From: JAUSNA01 sp964568885
GTDB lineage: Bacteria; Patescibacteriota; Microgenomatia; Levybacterales; GWA1-39-11
Reading direction: 5' to 3'
NCBI GenBank assembly: GCA_964568885.1
Contig: CAZMSF010000025.1
Location: 1-15,471, forward strand
DNA: 15,471 nucleotides
In this document: positions 1 to 7,401 of the stretch, one piece after another
Numbering within the stretch: the stretch's first letter is position 1
How the letters are laid out: each line of letters opens with the position of its first letter
Notes under the pieces: generated by a model
What the model was told of the DNA's origin: nothing
Seen by the model: the letters and a program-made list of their open reading frames with translations, nothing else
The model's database searches: none
Translations under genes and position numbers: made by a program

Positions 1-140
<140 letters not shown>

Positions 141-142
<2 letters not shown>

Positions 143-313
143 AATTAGGAAAACCTAATTTTGAGTGACTGTTTTGATTACAAAACAGACAAACATTTTT
201 GTGTTTGTCCTGCTCGTCAATTTACTTGTTTTTAGAATTTTATTGAACCTAAAAAAAATATTTGAAAAGCAGTATTCATTGAGCTTTGCAGCTCAAGGAA
301 ATCTAAGATTTCC
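141..313 (-). other. 16S leader: array of short perfect hairpins
   Basis: Five perfect inverted repeats lie between the boxA-like site and the 16S 5' end. They are 141-149/154-162 (AAAATTAGG, 9 bp, 4-base loop), 169-176/181-188 (CTGTTTTG, 8 bp, 4-base loop), 188-195/202-209 (GACAAACA, 8 bp, 6-base loop), 279-285/290-296 (TTGAGCT, 7 bp, 4-base loop) and 297-303/307-313 (GGAAATC, 7 bp, 3-base loop). Hairpins two and three share base 188, and four and five abut at 296/297. CTGCT at 210-214 can also pair with AGCAG at 268-272. The pre-16S leader normally carries RNase III or antitermination structures, so a role in folding or processing of the precursor is a reasonable inference. Confidence 0.6.
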
Positions 314-332
314 CACCACTTTCCAAACGTCT

Positions 333-350
333 ATTCAGTTATCAAAGAAC
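333..350 (-). promoter_or_regulatory. boxA-like rRNA antitermination element
   Basis: The minus strand reads GTTCTTTGATAACTGAAT, close to the boxA of bacterial rRNA leaders (Gram-positive type, roughly TGTTCTTTGAAAACT). It lies about 190 bases upstream of the 16S 5' end and about 115 bases downstream of the predicted start of transcription, a normal place for boxA. BoxA RNA is bound by NusB/S10 to protect rRNA transcription from termination; that role is inferred from family knowledge. Confidence 0.6.
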
Positions 351-472
351 CGAATGTGAATTATGTTTTCCGCGGAAGACTTAAGAAGAAGATGTTGTCA
401 AACAAACTGTTGATTTCATATTTCCTCTGAGCCTAAATCCACGAATGAACAAGTTCAAATTCATGTAGGTAT

Positions 473-501
473 ATGATACTTCAAAGCCTCAAATTTGTCA
501 A
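473..501 (-). promoter_or_regulatory. 16S rRNA operon promoter
   Basis: On the minus strand a perfect -35 box TTGACA (501-496) is followed after exactly 17 bases by TATCAT (478-473), which predicts a transcription start near 466 and a leader of roughly 325 nt. This is the best sigma-70-type site in the region upstream of the 16S gene. Confidence 0.7.
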
Positions 502-547
502 CCACATCAAACTATAATGTGGCAAGCTCTGCTTACCACATCAGACT
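501..547. repeat. CCACAT half-site cluster upstream of the rRNA -35 box
   Basis: ACCACATCAAACT (501-513) recurs with one mismatch as ACCACATCAGACT (535-547), and an inverted ATGTGG (517-522) sits between them. The first copy abuts the rRNA -35 box, so all three half-sites occupy the region just upstream of the promoter, where activators or UP-element-like signals act. They could equally be folded as hairpins. Which protein, if any, binds is not visible. Confidence 0.45.
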
Positions 548-618
548 GTGACGAGACAATTCCCGCCCAACGGAATGAGCCATAACAAAGGCCACTTTAT
601 TTATGGAGTGGTCGAGGA

Positions 619-624
619 TATACT
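619..624 (+). promoter_or_regulatory. -10 box of the acyltransferase gene
   Basis: TATACT ends 9 bases before the ATG at 634, predicting transcription start only 2-3 bases ahead of the start codon. The -35 position (596-601, TTTATT) is poor. There is no Shine-Dalgarno sequence between this box and the ATG. The stretch between this box and the rRNA control region (about 548-618) shows only a weak hairpin, GCCACT (591-596) with AGTGGT (607-612), and no gene. Confidence 0.45.
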
Positions 625-633
625 ACTACTCAC

Positions 634-1683
634 ATGGGGATTTTGAGGTTATTGTTCGCTCTTTCTATCGTAGTGTATCATGCACATGAACCTCATGGGC
701 TCTTTCTTTTCGATCAACAAGCCGCTATTTTGTCTTTTTTTATTATTTCAGGTTTTTATATGGCGCTTATTCTTGACGGAAAATATCAGTCTAAATTCAC
801 ATTTTATGTAAGCCGTGCGTTGCGAATTTTTCCACTTTACTGGATTGCACTTTCATTAACACTTATTCTTGGTTTCATAAAAATTTATTTACACTTAGGC
901 TCCGAAGAAACTGCAATTACTCATTATTTTCAGTACTCAACGTATCTGTCGGGCGTTCCTGCGATAACCGAATTCGTGAATTTCATTTTGAGAAATTTTA
1001 CGCTTATTCTAACAAGAGATTACTTTTTTATTCAGGACAATTTGGCACCCGGATATCTTATTGTAAATCCGGCATGGACACTTCAAATCGAACTTATGTT
1101 CTATGCTCTTGCCCCGTTTCTTGTGAGAATCAAAAAAAACTTTTTACTCTTCGCACTTTTTTATATAACTCTTTTTTATGGAATCATTGAGCCCTTCTCT
1201 CTTGTTCCTCAACATACTCTAATCAATAGTTTTTTGAAATATTTTCTATTCTTCTTGTTAGGGACGGTAAGTTACCGCTATATCTACAAGTACTTAAAAA
1301 AGCCTAAACTGACAAAACTTCCATTGATGACATTTATTTTTTTTCTCCTTTTCATCACTTTTTATCAATTCTTACCGGGACGGATACTTGAGAAGTCATT
1401 CTTATTCGGACTTTGTTATTACATAGCATTTGCCCTCTCCATTCCGTATTTCTTTACACTCACTAAAAGAAATGCGCTCGATAGATTTATTGGAGAATTA
1501 TCATACCCTGTCTATATAACGCATATGATTTTTGCAAAAATTTTATTTTCCCTGCATATCCCAACCGTACCTTTTCTTAACTCGGTACTTATTGCAATCC
1601 CTACAATTCTATTTTCAATATTTCTTGTTCTTGTTATCCAAAATCCGATTGATAGAATGCGACACAAAAAACTGAGAAGTTAG
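634..1683 (+). CDS. Membrane O-acyltransferase, acyltransferase-3 family (OafA/YrhL-like)
   Basis: The 349-residue product is a polytopic membrane protein of about ten hydrophobic segments. It shows the acyltransferase-3 hallmarks: Arg5 followed by His16 in the first membrane segment (LRLLFALSIVVYH), the FFxxSGF motif at 35-41, and the Arg-rich SRALRIFPLYW at 60-70. Family members move acetyl or other acyl groups onto cell-surface sugars; the substrate here cannot be told. There is no SGNH domain, so it is the short form. The ATG at 634 is preferred because a -10 box lies just upstream and the family motif begins directly after it. It diverges from the 16S gene and converges on the phosphatase gene with only 5 bases between the stop codons. 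The nearby glycosyltransferases make a surface-glycan role plausible. Confidence 0.85.
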   Translation: MGILRLLFALSIVVYHAHEPHGLFLFDQQAAILSFFIISGFYMALILDGKYQSKFTFYVSRALRIFPLYWIALSLTLILGFIKIYLHLGSEETAITHYFQYSTYLSGVPAITEFVNFILRNFTLILTRDYFFIQDNLAPGYLIVNPAWTLQIELMFYALAPFLVRIKKNFLLFALFYITLFYGIIEPFSLVPQHTLINSFLKYFLFFLLGTVSYRYIYKYLKKPKLTKLPLMTFIFFLLFITFYQFLPGRILEKSFLFGLCYYIAFALSIPYFFTLTKRNALDRFIGELSYPVYITHMIFAKILFSLHIPTVPFLNSVLIAIPTILFSIFLVLVIQNPIDRMRHKKLRS

Positions 1684-1688
1684 TATAT

Positions 1689-2423
1689 TTATAGGCCGGA
1701 AGCTCTCCCGTCGGCAATTCTGAAATCAAAGTCTTTTTTTTTACCACTGAATACCCCCTCATTGAATGAAATCCACCGAAACTCACCCCTCGTTTCAACT
1801 TCTACATGTTGTGCAAATCCAATTGGCTGCTCGCCAAATGAGGAATGTTTCAGAATGGCACCTAGTGTTGTTTCGTGCGTTGCAAGCACATAGTAAAGAT
1901 CTGGTCCAACAGGAGCATCAGCAACAAAACTTCCTAAAAGTTGAGTGAGATGAAAAGCCTCCTCCGCCACATCCCCACTCCACTTTACCCCTATTTCCGC
2001 TGCTTGATTGTGACTAAGCGATATCCATTCCCGATACGCATCTTTGAGTGGGACACCCAAATTTATTAACGGATCGAGTGTATTACTGGGAGTAATAAAA
2101 TGTCTTTTTCGGATGTTGTCTTTCGCAGTTACTGATTTAAGAGTACCGTTTCGTATCCCTTCATGCACGCGTCTTGAGATAACCTCGGCTGTTTCATCGG
2201 TTCTCTTTCTGTCACTTCTTAGAATCTTAACAATTTTTTTTCTCTCATCCCCCATCAATTCTCCGACAAAATAATCAGCAAATGCATTTATCTGTTCTCG
2301 ACCATTTTCTGTCAACGATGTGTCTGCGCCATATTCCAATGGCTCCCCGTGCCTAACAAAAAAAATACGCGCACGTCGAAAAGGCAAGTCCGCTTCCTTT
2401 GGCCTTTCGCGCTCTCTCTCCAT
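1689..2423 (-). CDS. Histidine phosphatase superfamily protein (phosphoglycerate-mutase-like)
   Basis: The 244-residue soluble protein carries the RHGE signature (Arg24-His25-Gly26-Glu27 from the ATG), in which His is the phospho-acceptor. It continues LTENGREQINAFADYF, a typical second element, and ends with LATHETTLGA, which supplies the second catalytic His. Members are phosphoglycerate mutases or, more often, phosphatases of small molecules or proteins. The sequence departs too far from GpmA to call a glycolytic mutase, so the substrate is open. An in-frame TTG at 2435 would add four residues, but the ATG at 2423 is preferred. The N-terminus starts with an unusual alternating Glu/Arg run (MERERERPKE). 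It is convergent with the acyltransferase gene and lies downstream of mreB in the same direction, with its own promoter. Confidence 0.8.
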   Translation of the reverse strand: MERERERPKEADLPFRRARIFFVRHGEPLEYGADTSLTENGREQINAFADYFVGELMGDERKKIVKILRSDRKRTDETAEVISRRVHEGIRNGTLKSVTAKDNIRKRHFITPSNTLDPLINLGVPLKDAYREWISLSHNQAAEIGVKWSGDVAEEAFHLTQLLGSFVADAPVGPDLYYVLATHETTLGAILKHSSFGEQPIGFAQHVEVETRGEFRWISFNEGVFSGKKKDFDFRIADGRASGL

Positions 2424-2440
2424 ATTTTTTAACAAATGCT

Positions 2441-2449
2441 ATCATATCA
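2441..2449 (-). promoter_or_regulatory. Extended -10 promoter of the histidine-phosphatase gene
   Basis: The minus strand reads TGATATGAT: the TG of an extended -10, one base, then TATGAT (2446-2441). A good -35 is not seen, as is usual for extended -10 sites. The predicted start near 2434 leaves about 11 nt before the ATG at 2423. Confidence 0.5.
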
Positions 2450-2532
2450 ATTGGAATGTAAGAATGAAGTAATAAAGACGAAAATTTGTGTAACAAAAAG
2501 TAGTATTAAACGTTATGGAATTTTGTCTCAAT

Positions 2533-2549
2533 CCACCTGTAACTTTTAC
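2533..2549 (-). repeat. Second copy of the mreB 3'-tail sequence (17-base exact repeat)
   Basis: GTAAAAGTTACAGGTGG on the minus strand is identical to 2667-2651 in the last codons of mreB, 118 bases away. The bases that follow still encode Gly-Leu-Arg in the same relative frame (GGA TTG AGA here against GGT CTC AGG in mreB), so VKVTGGLR is conserved through changed codons. Since 118 is not a multiple of three, this copy is out of frame with mreB. It contains a small palindrome, GTAA AAG TTAC. Confidence 0.7.
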
Positions 2550-2585
2550 TGTAGAGACCGAATGGGAACGGAGGCAAGACTTTTT

Positions 2586-2639
2586 CCTCTTTTCAGGAAG
2601 TTTTGAAGTAAAACTTCCGCATACAATAACGTAAAGAGG
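2586..2639 (-). other. Stem-loop just downstream of mreB
   Basis: On the minus strand CCTCTTT (2639-2633) pairs with AAAGAGG (2592-2586). These enclose a perfect 9-bp hairpin, GGAAGTTTT (2618-2610) with AAAACTTCC (2604-2596) and a 5-base loop. The structure starts right after the mreB stop. No U-tract follows, so it is not a typical intrinsic terminator; it could stabilise the mreB mRNA 3' end or be part of a structured RNA. A further 7-base inverted pair, ATAACGT (2626-2632) and ACGTTAT (2510-2516), spans most of the intergenic region. Confidence 0.5.
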
Positions 2640-2640
2640 C

Positions 2641-3744
2641 TTACCTGAGACCACCTGTAACTTTTACCTGATTGAGTAGCGCCGGATCATCCAGTAGCTT
2701 AGCGCATCCCCTCACGACCGTCGTTAAGGGGTCCTCAACTACCGTTACCGGAATTTTTGTACGCTCAACAATCAACTCATCCATGCCCGAAAGTAACGCT
2801 CCACCTCCGGTCAAAAGTATTCCATACTCTAAAATATCGGAGGTCAACTCGGGAGGTGTTTCCTCAACGACCTCCATTACGCTATCGATTATCTCAGTTA
2901 TAACCGGCCCCATTGCTTCCCGAATTTCCGACTCGGTAATTCTCAAACTTCTGGGAAGTCCCCTCTCAACATCCCTTCCCCGAATAAGAGCAACTCTCTC
3001 ATGAGATTCCTCTTCTTCATCTTGCTTATCAGTATTCGCTTTCGTATTCTTTGTCTTTTGTTTTTTGTGGTATGCACTGCCTATTTTTATTTTTACCTCC
3101 TCAGCAGTTTTTTCCCCAATGATAAGTCCGTGCTTGAGCCGAATATAGTGTATGATTGCTTGATCCATGTCATAACCTGCAACTTTTAGTGAACGGTTAA
3201 CGACAATCCCTCCAAGAGATATGACGGCAATTTCCGTCGTTCCGCCGCCAATATCAACAGTCATAACCCCTGTCGGTTCGAAAACTGAAACTCCCGCACC
3301 CACAGCTGCTGCCATCGGTTCTTCAATAAGATAACACTCTCTTGCTCCGGCAGTAAGGGCAGATTCCCATACCGCACGGCGTTCAACTTCCGTAACACCG
3401 CTTGGTATCCCAACGACAACACGAGGACGGGCAAGCAGCGGAATTCTTCTTCCTGATTCGTGAACTTTTTTTATGTAATATGAAAGCATGTATGTTGCTC
3501 CATCAAAATCTGAAATGACCCCGTGCTCTAGAGGACGGATGGCTTCTATAGAACCCGGAGTCTTGCCCAACATTTTTTTCGCTTCGGTTCCTACTGCGAT
3601 TATTTTTTTAGAACGCAAATGACGGGCGACAATTGATGGTTCTCTCACAGCAATTCCTTTCCCTTTAATAAAAACCAACGTATTTGCTGTACCCAAATCA
3701 ATTCCCAAATCATGAGAAAAAAGCGAAAATAGAGAATCAAACAT
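2641..3744 (-). CDS. mreB: Rod shape-determining protein MreB
   Basis: The 367-residue protein is a bacterial actin of the MreB/Mbl type. It polymerises on the inner face of the membrane and guides cell-wall synthesis. Visible actin-fold motifs are phosphate-1 DLGTANT (16-22), the conserved ARPRVVVGIPSGVTEVERRAV (105-125), the IEEP glutamate (140-143), phosphate-2 VDIGGGTTE (163-171) and the adenosine motif LLTGGGALLSGMD near 322-334. It is about 20-30 residues longer than usual because of a Lys/Asp/Glu-rich segment at about 226-250, between GSAY and the RGRD motif. The N-terminus has the amphipathic start typical of MreB (MFDSLFSLFS). The last residues, VKVTGGLR, are repeated in the DNA downstream. 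No mreC, mreD or rodA is adjacent. Confidence 0.95.
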   Translation of the reverse strand: MFDSLFSLFSHDLGIDLGTANTLVFIKGKGIAVREPSIVARHLRSKKIIAVGTEAKKMLGKTPGSIEAIRPLEHGVISDFDGATYMLSYYIKKVHESGRRIPLLARPRVVVGIPSGVTEVERRAVWESALTAGARECYLIEEPMAAAVGAGVSVFEPTGVMTVDIGGGTTEIAVISLGGIVVNRSLKVAGYDMDQAIIHYIRLKHGLIIGEKTAEEVKIKIGSAYHKKQKTKNTKANTDKQDEEEESHERVALIRGRDVERGLPRSLRITESEIREAMGPVITEIIDSVMEVVEETPPELTSDILEYGILLTGGGALLSGMDELIVERTKIPVTVVEDPLTTVVRGCAKLLDDPALLNQVKVTGGLR

Positions 3745-3816
3745 ATGTATATTACTTTACAATTGAAATCCGCCGCCAGGAAATGGCTATTGCCCTTGGG
3801 AGGAAATATACACAGT

Positions 3817-3822
3817 AGTATA
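3817..3822 (-). promoter_or_regulatory. Candidate -10 box for mreB
   Basis: The minus strand has TATACT at 3822-3817, about 73 bases before the mreB ATG. A second AT-rich candidate, TAATAT (3754-3749), lies only 4 bases before the ATG. Neither has a convincing -35 box. The spacer between mreB and the downstream end of the GT87 gene (3745-3847) holds nothing else that I recognise. Confidence 0.3.
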
Positions 3823-3847
3823 CCCTATACGTAAGCACAATAAAACA

Positions 3848-5002
3848 TTAATTGTTTTGCTTTTTTGTCAATAATATTTTTATACCAAGTATAAAGAGGA
3901 ATACTGCGCCAAAAAATACATGCGACCGGACTAGCGGCGGAAAATCCTCCGGCGTTCTTAAATTTGCTGCAACGAGAAAATATGAAATTGTGAGCAATAA
4001 GAAATACAGTTTCCCCATCTTATTTTTCAATAGATAGACAGTTAAAGCATAAAAAGGAATAATAAGCCACACAAAATGGTGCTGCCAAGAAAATGTGTTA
4101 ATTAACATTGTCGCTGTAATCAACAATCCATATTCCAGACTCAATGTCTCAAAATCATTTCTACTTTTCTTAAAAATAACAAAAAATGTAATAAAAATAA
4201 TAATAATTGTTATCACTATTCTTAAAAAATTCCCTTCTATTCCTGTTCCAAAAGTTCTTCCGATAAAAGCACTTAACGACTGACTATAGTAATCAAGCTT
4301 CCAAGATGCCGAAAAAAAATACGGTACTACATTGTGAAAAAAATACAGATTTGTTTTTTCAGGAACAAAAATAATGACGCAAAAAAATGCGGCTCCAAAA
4401 ATCGCCAAAAGCCCTGTTAGTATTTTTTTGTTTAACTTTAACAAAAAATAAACCGGCAAAAGCAGCGGGAACAATTTAATTACAAGTGAGAGACCCAAAA
4501 AAACTCCGCCAAAAAGATAATTTTTTACTTTCAAAAAATAAAGACTTAAAACCAAAAAAAACAAAATCAAGATGTTGATCTGCCCCATTCCCAAAGTAAA
4601 TTTAACGGGAAAAGAAATAAAAATGAATCCGGACAAAATAAGGTTTGTGTCAGAAAAAAACTTGACAGAAAATAGTTTTGCAAGAAGAACAATAGATGCA
4701 ATCAGACACAACACATTTAAAAACACCCACAGTAACTGCGAGGTTTGAAACGGCAGTAACACAAAAGGAACAAATAGAAGAAACACAGATGGCGGGTAAG
4801 AATAACCTGAGAACAGTTTTTGTCCTGAGAGATAAGGATTTTGTCCGGAAAGGAATAACTGAGAACCGTAATAATATACCGAAAAATCAGGATAAAGCCC
4901 TAAAAAAAGCGCCTTTAACATCCATAACAGAGTTCCACCAAAAAAAATGAATGCTCCAAGATGCATGACAGCCTTGAATTTCCCATCTTCTAACCATTTC
5001 AT
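3848..5002 (-). CDS. GT87-like membrane glycosyltransferase (polyprenyl-phosphate-sugar dependent)
   Basis: From the ATG at 5002 the product has 384 residues and about ten membrane segments. The N-terminal part has the pattern of the GT87 (DUF2029/GT-C) family: a first loop with PDFSVYYYGSQLFLSGQNPY containing the likely catalytic Asp, then YSYPPSVFLL, and later the GLSLVIKLFPLLLP segment. Such enzymes transfer mannose or similar sugars from polyprenyl phosphate outside the membrane. The open frame extends to 5065 (21 more residues) but would then overlap the divergent ligase gene and lack the nearby -10 box, so the ATG at 5002 is chosen. The sugar and the acceptor are unknown. The divergent O-antigen-ligase-like gene supports a surface-glycan role. 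Confidence 0.75.
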   Translation of the reverse strand: MKWLEDGKFKAVMHLGAFIFFGGTLLWMLKALFLGLYPDFSVYYYGSQLFLSGQNPYLSGQKLFSGYSYPPSVFLLFVPFVLLPFQTSQLLWVFLNVLCLIASIVLLAKLFSVKFFSDTNLILSGFIFISFPVKFTLGMGQINILILFFLVLSLYFLKVKNYLFGGVFLGLSLVIKLFPLLLPVYFLLKLNKKILTGLLAIFGAAFFCVIIFVPEKTNLYFFHNVVPYFFSASWKLDYYSQSLSAFIGRTFGTGIEGNFLRIVITIIIIFITFFVIFKKSRNDFETLSLEYGLLITATMLINTFSWQHHFVWLIIPFYALTVYLLKNKMGKLYFLLLTISYFLVAANLRTPEDFPPLVRSHVFFGAVFLFILGIKILLTKKQNN

Positions 5003-5014
5003 GAGACTAAATTT

Positions 5015-5021
5015 TATGATA
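5015..5021. promoter_or_regulatory. Overlapping -10 boxes between divergent glycan genes
   Basis: TATGAT on the plus strand (5015-5020) and TATCAT on the minus strand (5021-5016) overlap almost exactly. The minus box would start the GT87 mRNA about 7 nt before its ATG at 5002; the plus box would start the ligase mRNA about 27 nt before its ATG at 5054. Both lack clear -35 boxes. The arrangement suggests that the two genes compete for one promoter region. Confidence 0.4.
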
Positions 5022-5053
5022 CACTTTTTTAATCTAAAACCGTAATTTTCTCT

Positions 5054-7342
5054 ATGCGAAGACACATCGAAAGGCTTAATAAATCAATTGAAATTGTCTT
5101 TTACTCACTTTTCGTCACAACCCCTCTTGCGATGCACCCCTATACCAGTGAGCTTTTTGAATTCAATAAAATGTGGCTTCTGTTTATCTACAGTCTCATC
5201 CTCTTCTTTTTGTGGGGAACAAAAATGGTATTGCAGCGCAAATTTGAAGTGAGAAGAACATTTTTTGATATCCCAATTCTACTGTTCCTTTTATCGCAAT
5301 TTATATCGACTATTTTTTCCCTTGACATACATACCTCATTCTGGGGATATTATTCACGGTTCAATGGGGGATTTCTTTCTTCGCTATGTTATGTCTTTTT
5401 ATATTTTGCGCTTTCGACAAATATTCTCACCTCTGACAAAGAAGAAAATATTAAAAGAGCAAAACGGATGCTGTATGCAATATTCATATCCGGCGTTCTT
5501 GTTGCATTGTGGGGATTTCCTTCGCATTTTGGAAACGACCCGACGTGCCTCGCTTTCAGAGGAACATTTGATGTTTCTTGCTGGACGGAGGCATTTCAAC
5601 CAAAAATCAGAATGTTTTCAACTCTCGGGCAACCAAACTGGCTTGCAGCCTTCCTTCTCATACTTCTTCCAATTGTAAGCTCCTATACAATTAATGCTTC
5701 TAAAGAAATTAAAAAGGGGAAACTGTTTTCATATCCCCTACTTAAAACTGCCGCATATTTTATCACCGCATTTCTTTTCTATTTTGATTTGACTTGGACT
5801 TTATCCCAATCGGGATTCATTGGCTTTTGGATAGGAAATTTTGTATTTGTTTTCCTCTTTACGTTGCTTATCGTAAGAAAGTATGGTTTTTCCGTCACAA
5901 ATATACTAAAGCAAAGAAGTTTTCAAACTCTTATAGCCATACAGTTGCTCTTTGTTCTCACTACTTTCTTTACTCAAAATCCCATTCCAAGTCTTAACAA
6001 ATATGGGTTCAAGTCCCTTATGGAAAAAACAAAACAACAAATAACGGTGCAGCAGTCAACACCTGCAGCGACAAATCAAAAAACCCAAGCCGCTCCTGCT
6101 CAACCCGCGCTTGAATCAAGCATCACAAGTTCGGGGGATATCCGTAAGATTGTTTGGAAAGGGGCGATAGATATTTGGAAAGCATATCCTCTTTTTGGCA
6201 GCGGAGTTGAAACGTACGCATATGCATACTACAAATACCGGCCGGTAGAACACAATCTAACTTCCGAATGGGACTATCTTTACAATAAAGCGCACAATGA
6301 ATTTTTAAATTATCTGGCTACAACGGGCGCTTTCGGGCTTGGAACGTACCTACTCTTCCTCCTATCTTTTCTCTTCTTCGGACTAAGGCATATGTATGGG
6401 CAATGGAAGAAGCGGATGTTTGGAAATCCAATTCTGCCGGCACTAATAGGAGGGTTCATAGGAACTCAAGTTTCCAATTTCTTCGGTTTTTCGGTAGTTG
6501 TTGTTAATCTACTTATGTTTTTGATACCGGTATTTTATTATTCACTAACCAAATCAGCATCCAAAGTCTTTGTATTTCCCAACGGCCCAGAGGAAGATTA
6601 TGTTACCTCTGAAGGCCCCGGAACGGGAAGAATAATGGTAATCTTAGCTCTGGGAATCATATCGCTGTATTTCATTTTTTACCTGATAAACTATTGGAAC
6701 GCCGATATAAATTACGCACTTGGCTACAACTATAACAGGATAAACGAATTTCAGCAGGCCAACCCATCTTTAGAAAGAGCGGTTGAGATGAGGGGCGGAG
6801 AAGAATTATATAAGAATGAACTTTCGGTAAATCTGGCAGCGCTTGCGCTTATTGCAGCTCAACAAAAAGACAATAATACAGCTTTACAATTTGCAACCCG
6901 CTCTAAAGAGCTAAGTGACGAAGTAGCAAGAACCAATCCAAACAACGTCGTATTCTGGAAAGCCAGAACCCGTGTCATGTTTTCGCTCGCAGAACTTGCG
7001 CCAACTCTTCTACCGGAGGCAGTAACTGCTATTGAAAAAGCCCACTCTCTTGCACCAACAGACGCGAAAGTTCTCTACAATCAAGCTCTTATTTATGATC
7101 AGGTTGGACAAAAAGAGAAAGCCCTCAAAGTTCTTGAAGAAACAATTACTGCCAAAAGGGACTACAGGGATGCGTATTATGCAAAAGCACTATTCCTTTC
7201 GCAATTAATTGAAGCAAATAAAAAAGATGGAGCAAAAAATACACAGCGCAAAAAAGAGGCAGTTGATGCCCTAAATTTCATCCTTCAGAATATAAACCCA
7301 AATGACCAACAGGCAAAAGACCTCCTCAAAACTTTGCAATAG
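5054..7342 (+). CDS. O-antigen ligase/polymerase-like membrane protein with C-terminal TPR domain
   Basis: The 762-residue protein has an N-terminal membrane half with a dozen or so hydrophobic segments (about 15-510), a further segment near 525-545, then a soluble TPR-like half (about 550-762). LGQPNWLAAFLL near 192 and the loop ending in KAHNEFLNYLATTGAFGLG near 411-429 match the O-antigen ligase (Wzy_C/WaaL) family, whose large outer loop carries the catalytic His. Family members join or polymerise lipid-linked glycans at the outer membrane face. A Gln/Thr/Pro/Ala-rich spacer (about 329-356) sits at the start of that large loop. The C-terminus shows alternating helix pairs such as AKVLYNQALIYDQVGQKEKALKVLEE, typical of TPRs, probably outside the membrane. 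Whether it is a ligase, a polymerase or a pilin glycosylase cannot be decided. The gene diverges from the GT87 gene. Confidence 0.8.
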   Translation: MRRHIERLNKSIEIVFYSLFVTTPLAMHPYTSELFEFNKMWLLFIYSLILFFLWGTKMVLQRKFEVRRTFFDIPILLFLLSQFISTIFSLDIHTSFWGYYSRFNGGFLSSLCYVFLYFALSTNILTSDKEENIKRAKRMLYAIFISGVLVALWGFPSHFGNDPTCLAFRGTFDVSCWTEAFQPKIRMFSTLGQPNWLAAFLLILLPIVSSYTINASKEIKKGKLFSYPLLKTAAYFITAFLFYFDLTWTLSQSGFIGFWIGNFVFVFLFTLLIVRKYGFSVTNILKQRSFQTLIAIQLLFVLTTFFTQNPIPSLNKYGFKSLMEKTKQQITVQQSTPAATNQKTQAAPAQPALESSITSSGDIRKIVWKGAIDIWKAYPLFGSGVETYAYAYYKYRPVEHNLTSEWDYLYNKAHNEFLNYLATTGAFGLGTYLLFLLSFLFFGLRHMYGQWKKRMFGNPILPALIGGFIGTQVSNFFGFSVVVVNLLMFLIPVFYYSLTKSASKVFVFPNGPEEDYVTSEGPGTGRIMVILALGIISLYFIFYLINYWNADINYALGYNYNRINEFQQANPSLERAVEMRGGEELYKNELSVNLAALALIAAQQKDNNTALQFATRSKELSDEVARTNPNNVVFWKARTRVMFSLAELAPTLLPEAVTAIEKAHSLAPTDAKVLYNQALIYDQVGQKEKALKVLEETITAKRDYRDAYYAKALFLSQLIEANKKDGAKNTQRKKEAVDALNFILQNINPNDQQAKDLLKTLQ

Positions 7343-7363
7343 CTTTTAGATACTAAGCAAAGC

Positions 7364-7381
7364 TTGCCCCTTTAGGGGTAG
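7364..7381. other. GC-rich hairpin between the ligase gene and def
   Basis: CCCC (7367-7370), loop TTTA, GGGG (7375-7378) forms a tight stem, extended by wobble and A-T pairs to 7364/7381. It is preceded by GCAAAGCTTGC (7357-7367), itself a small inverted repeat. No U-run follows, so it is only a weak terminator candidate. The GC-rich look differs from the surrounding sequence. Confidence 0.4.
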
Positions 7382-7401
7382 CGTCTAGCGACCAGTTTAT
7401 A

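Noticed and set aside
165..359. 64-codon plus-strand frame upstream of the acyltransferase
   Set aside because: It runs antisense through the 16S leader hairpins and the boxA-like site; the sequence is explained by the rRNA leader.
2442..2654. 70-codon minus-strand frame between mreB and the phosphatase gene
   Set aside because: It starts at a GTG inside the mreB end, contains the stem-loop and repeat, has no promoter or ribosome-binding site and resembles no family. The VKVTGGLR in it is explained by the duplicated mreB tail.
2672..3189. Plus-strand frames opposite mreB
   Set aside because: They are antisense shadows of a well-conserved gene, with low-complexity translations and no start signals.
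5003..5065. N-terminal extension of the GT87-like protein to 5065
   Set aside because: It would cross the promoter region and overlap the start of the divergent ligase gene, and the added residues look unlike a membrane protein start.
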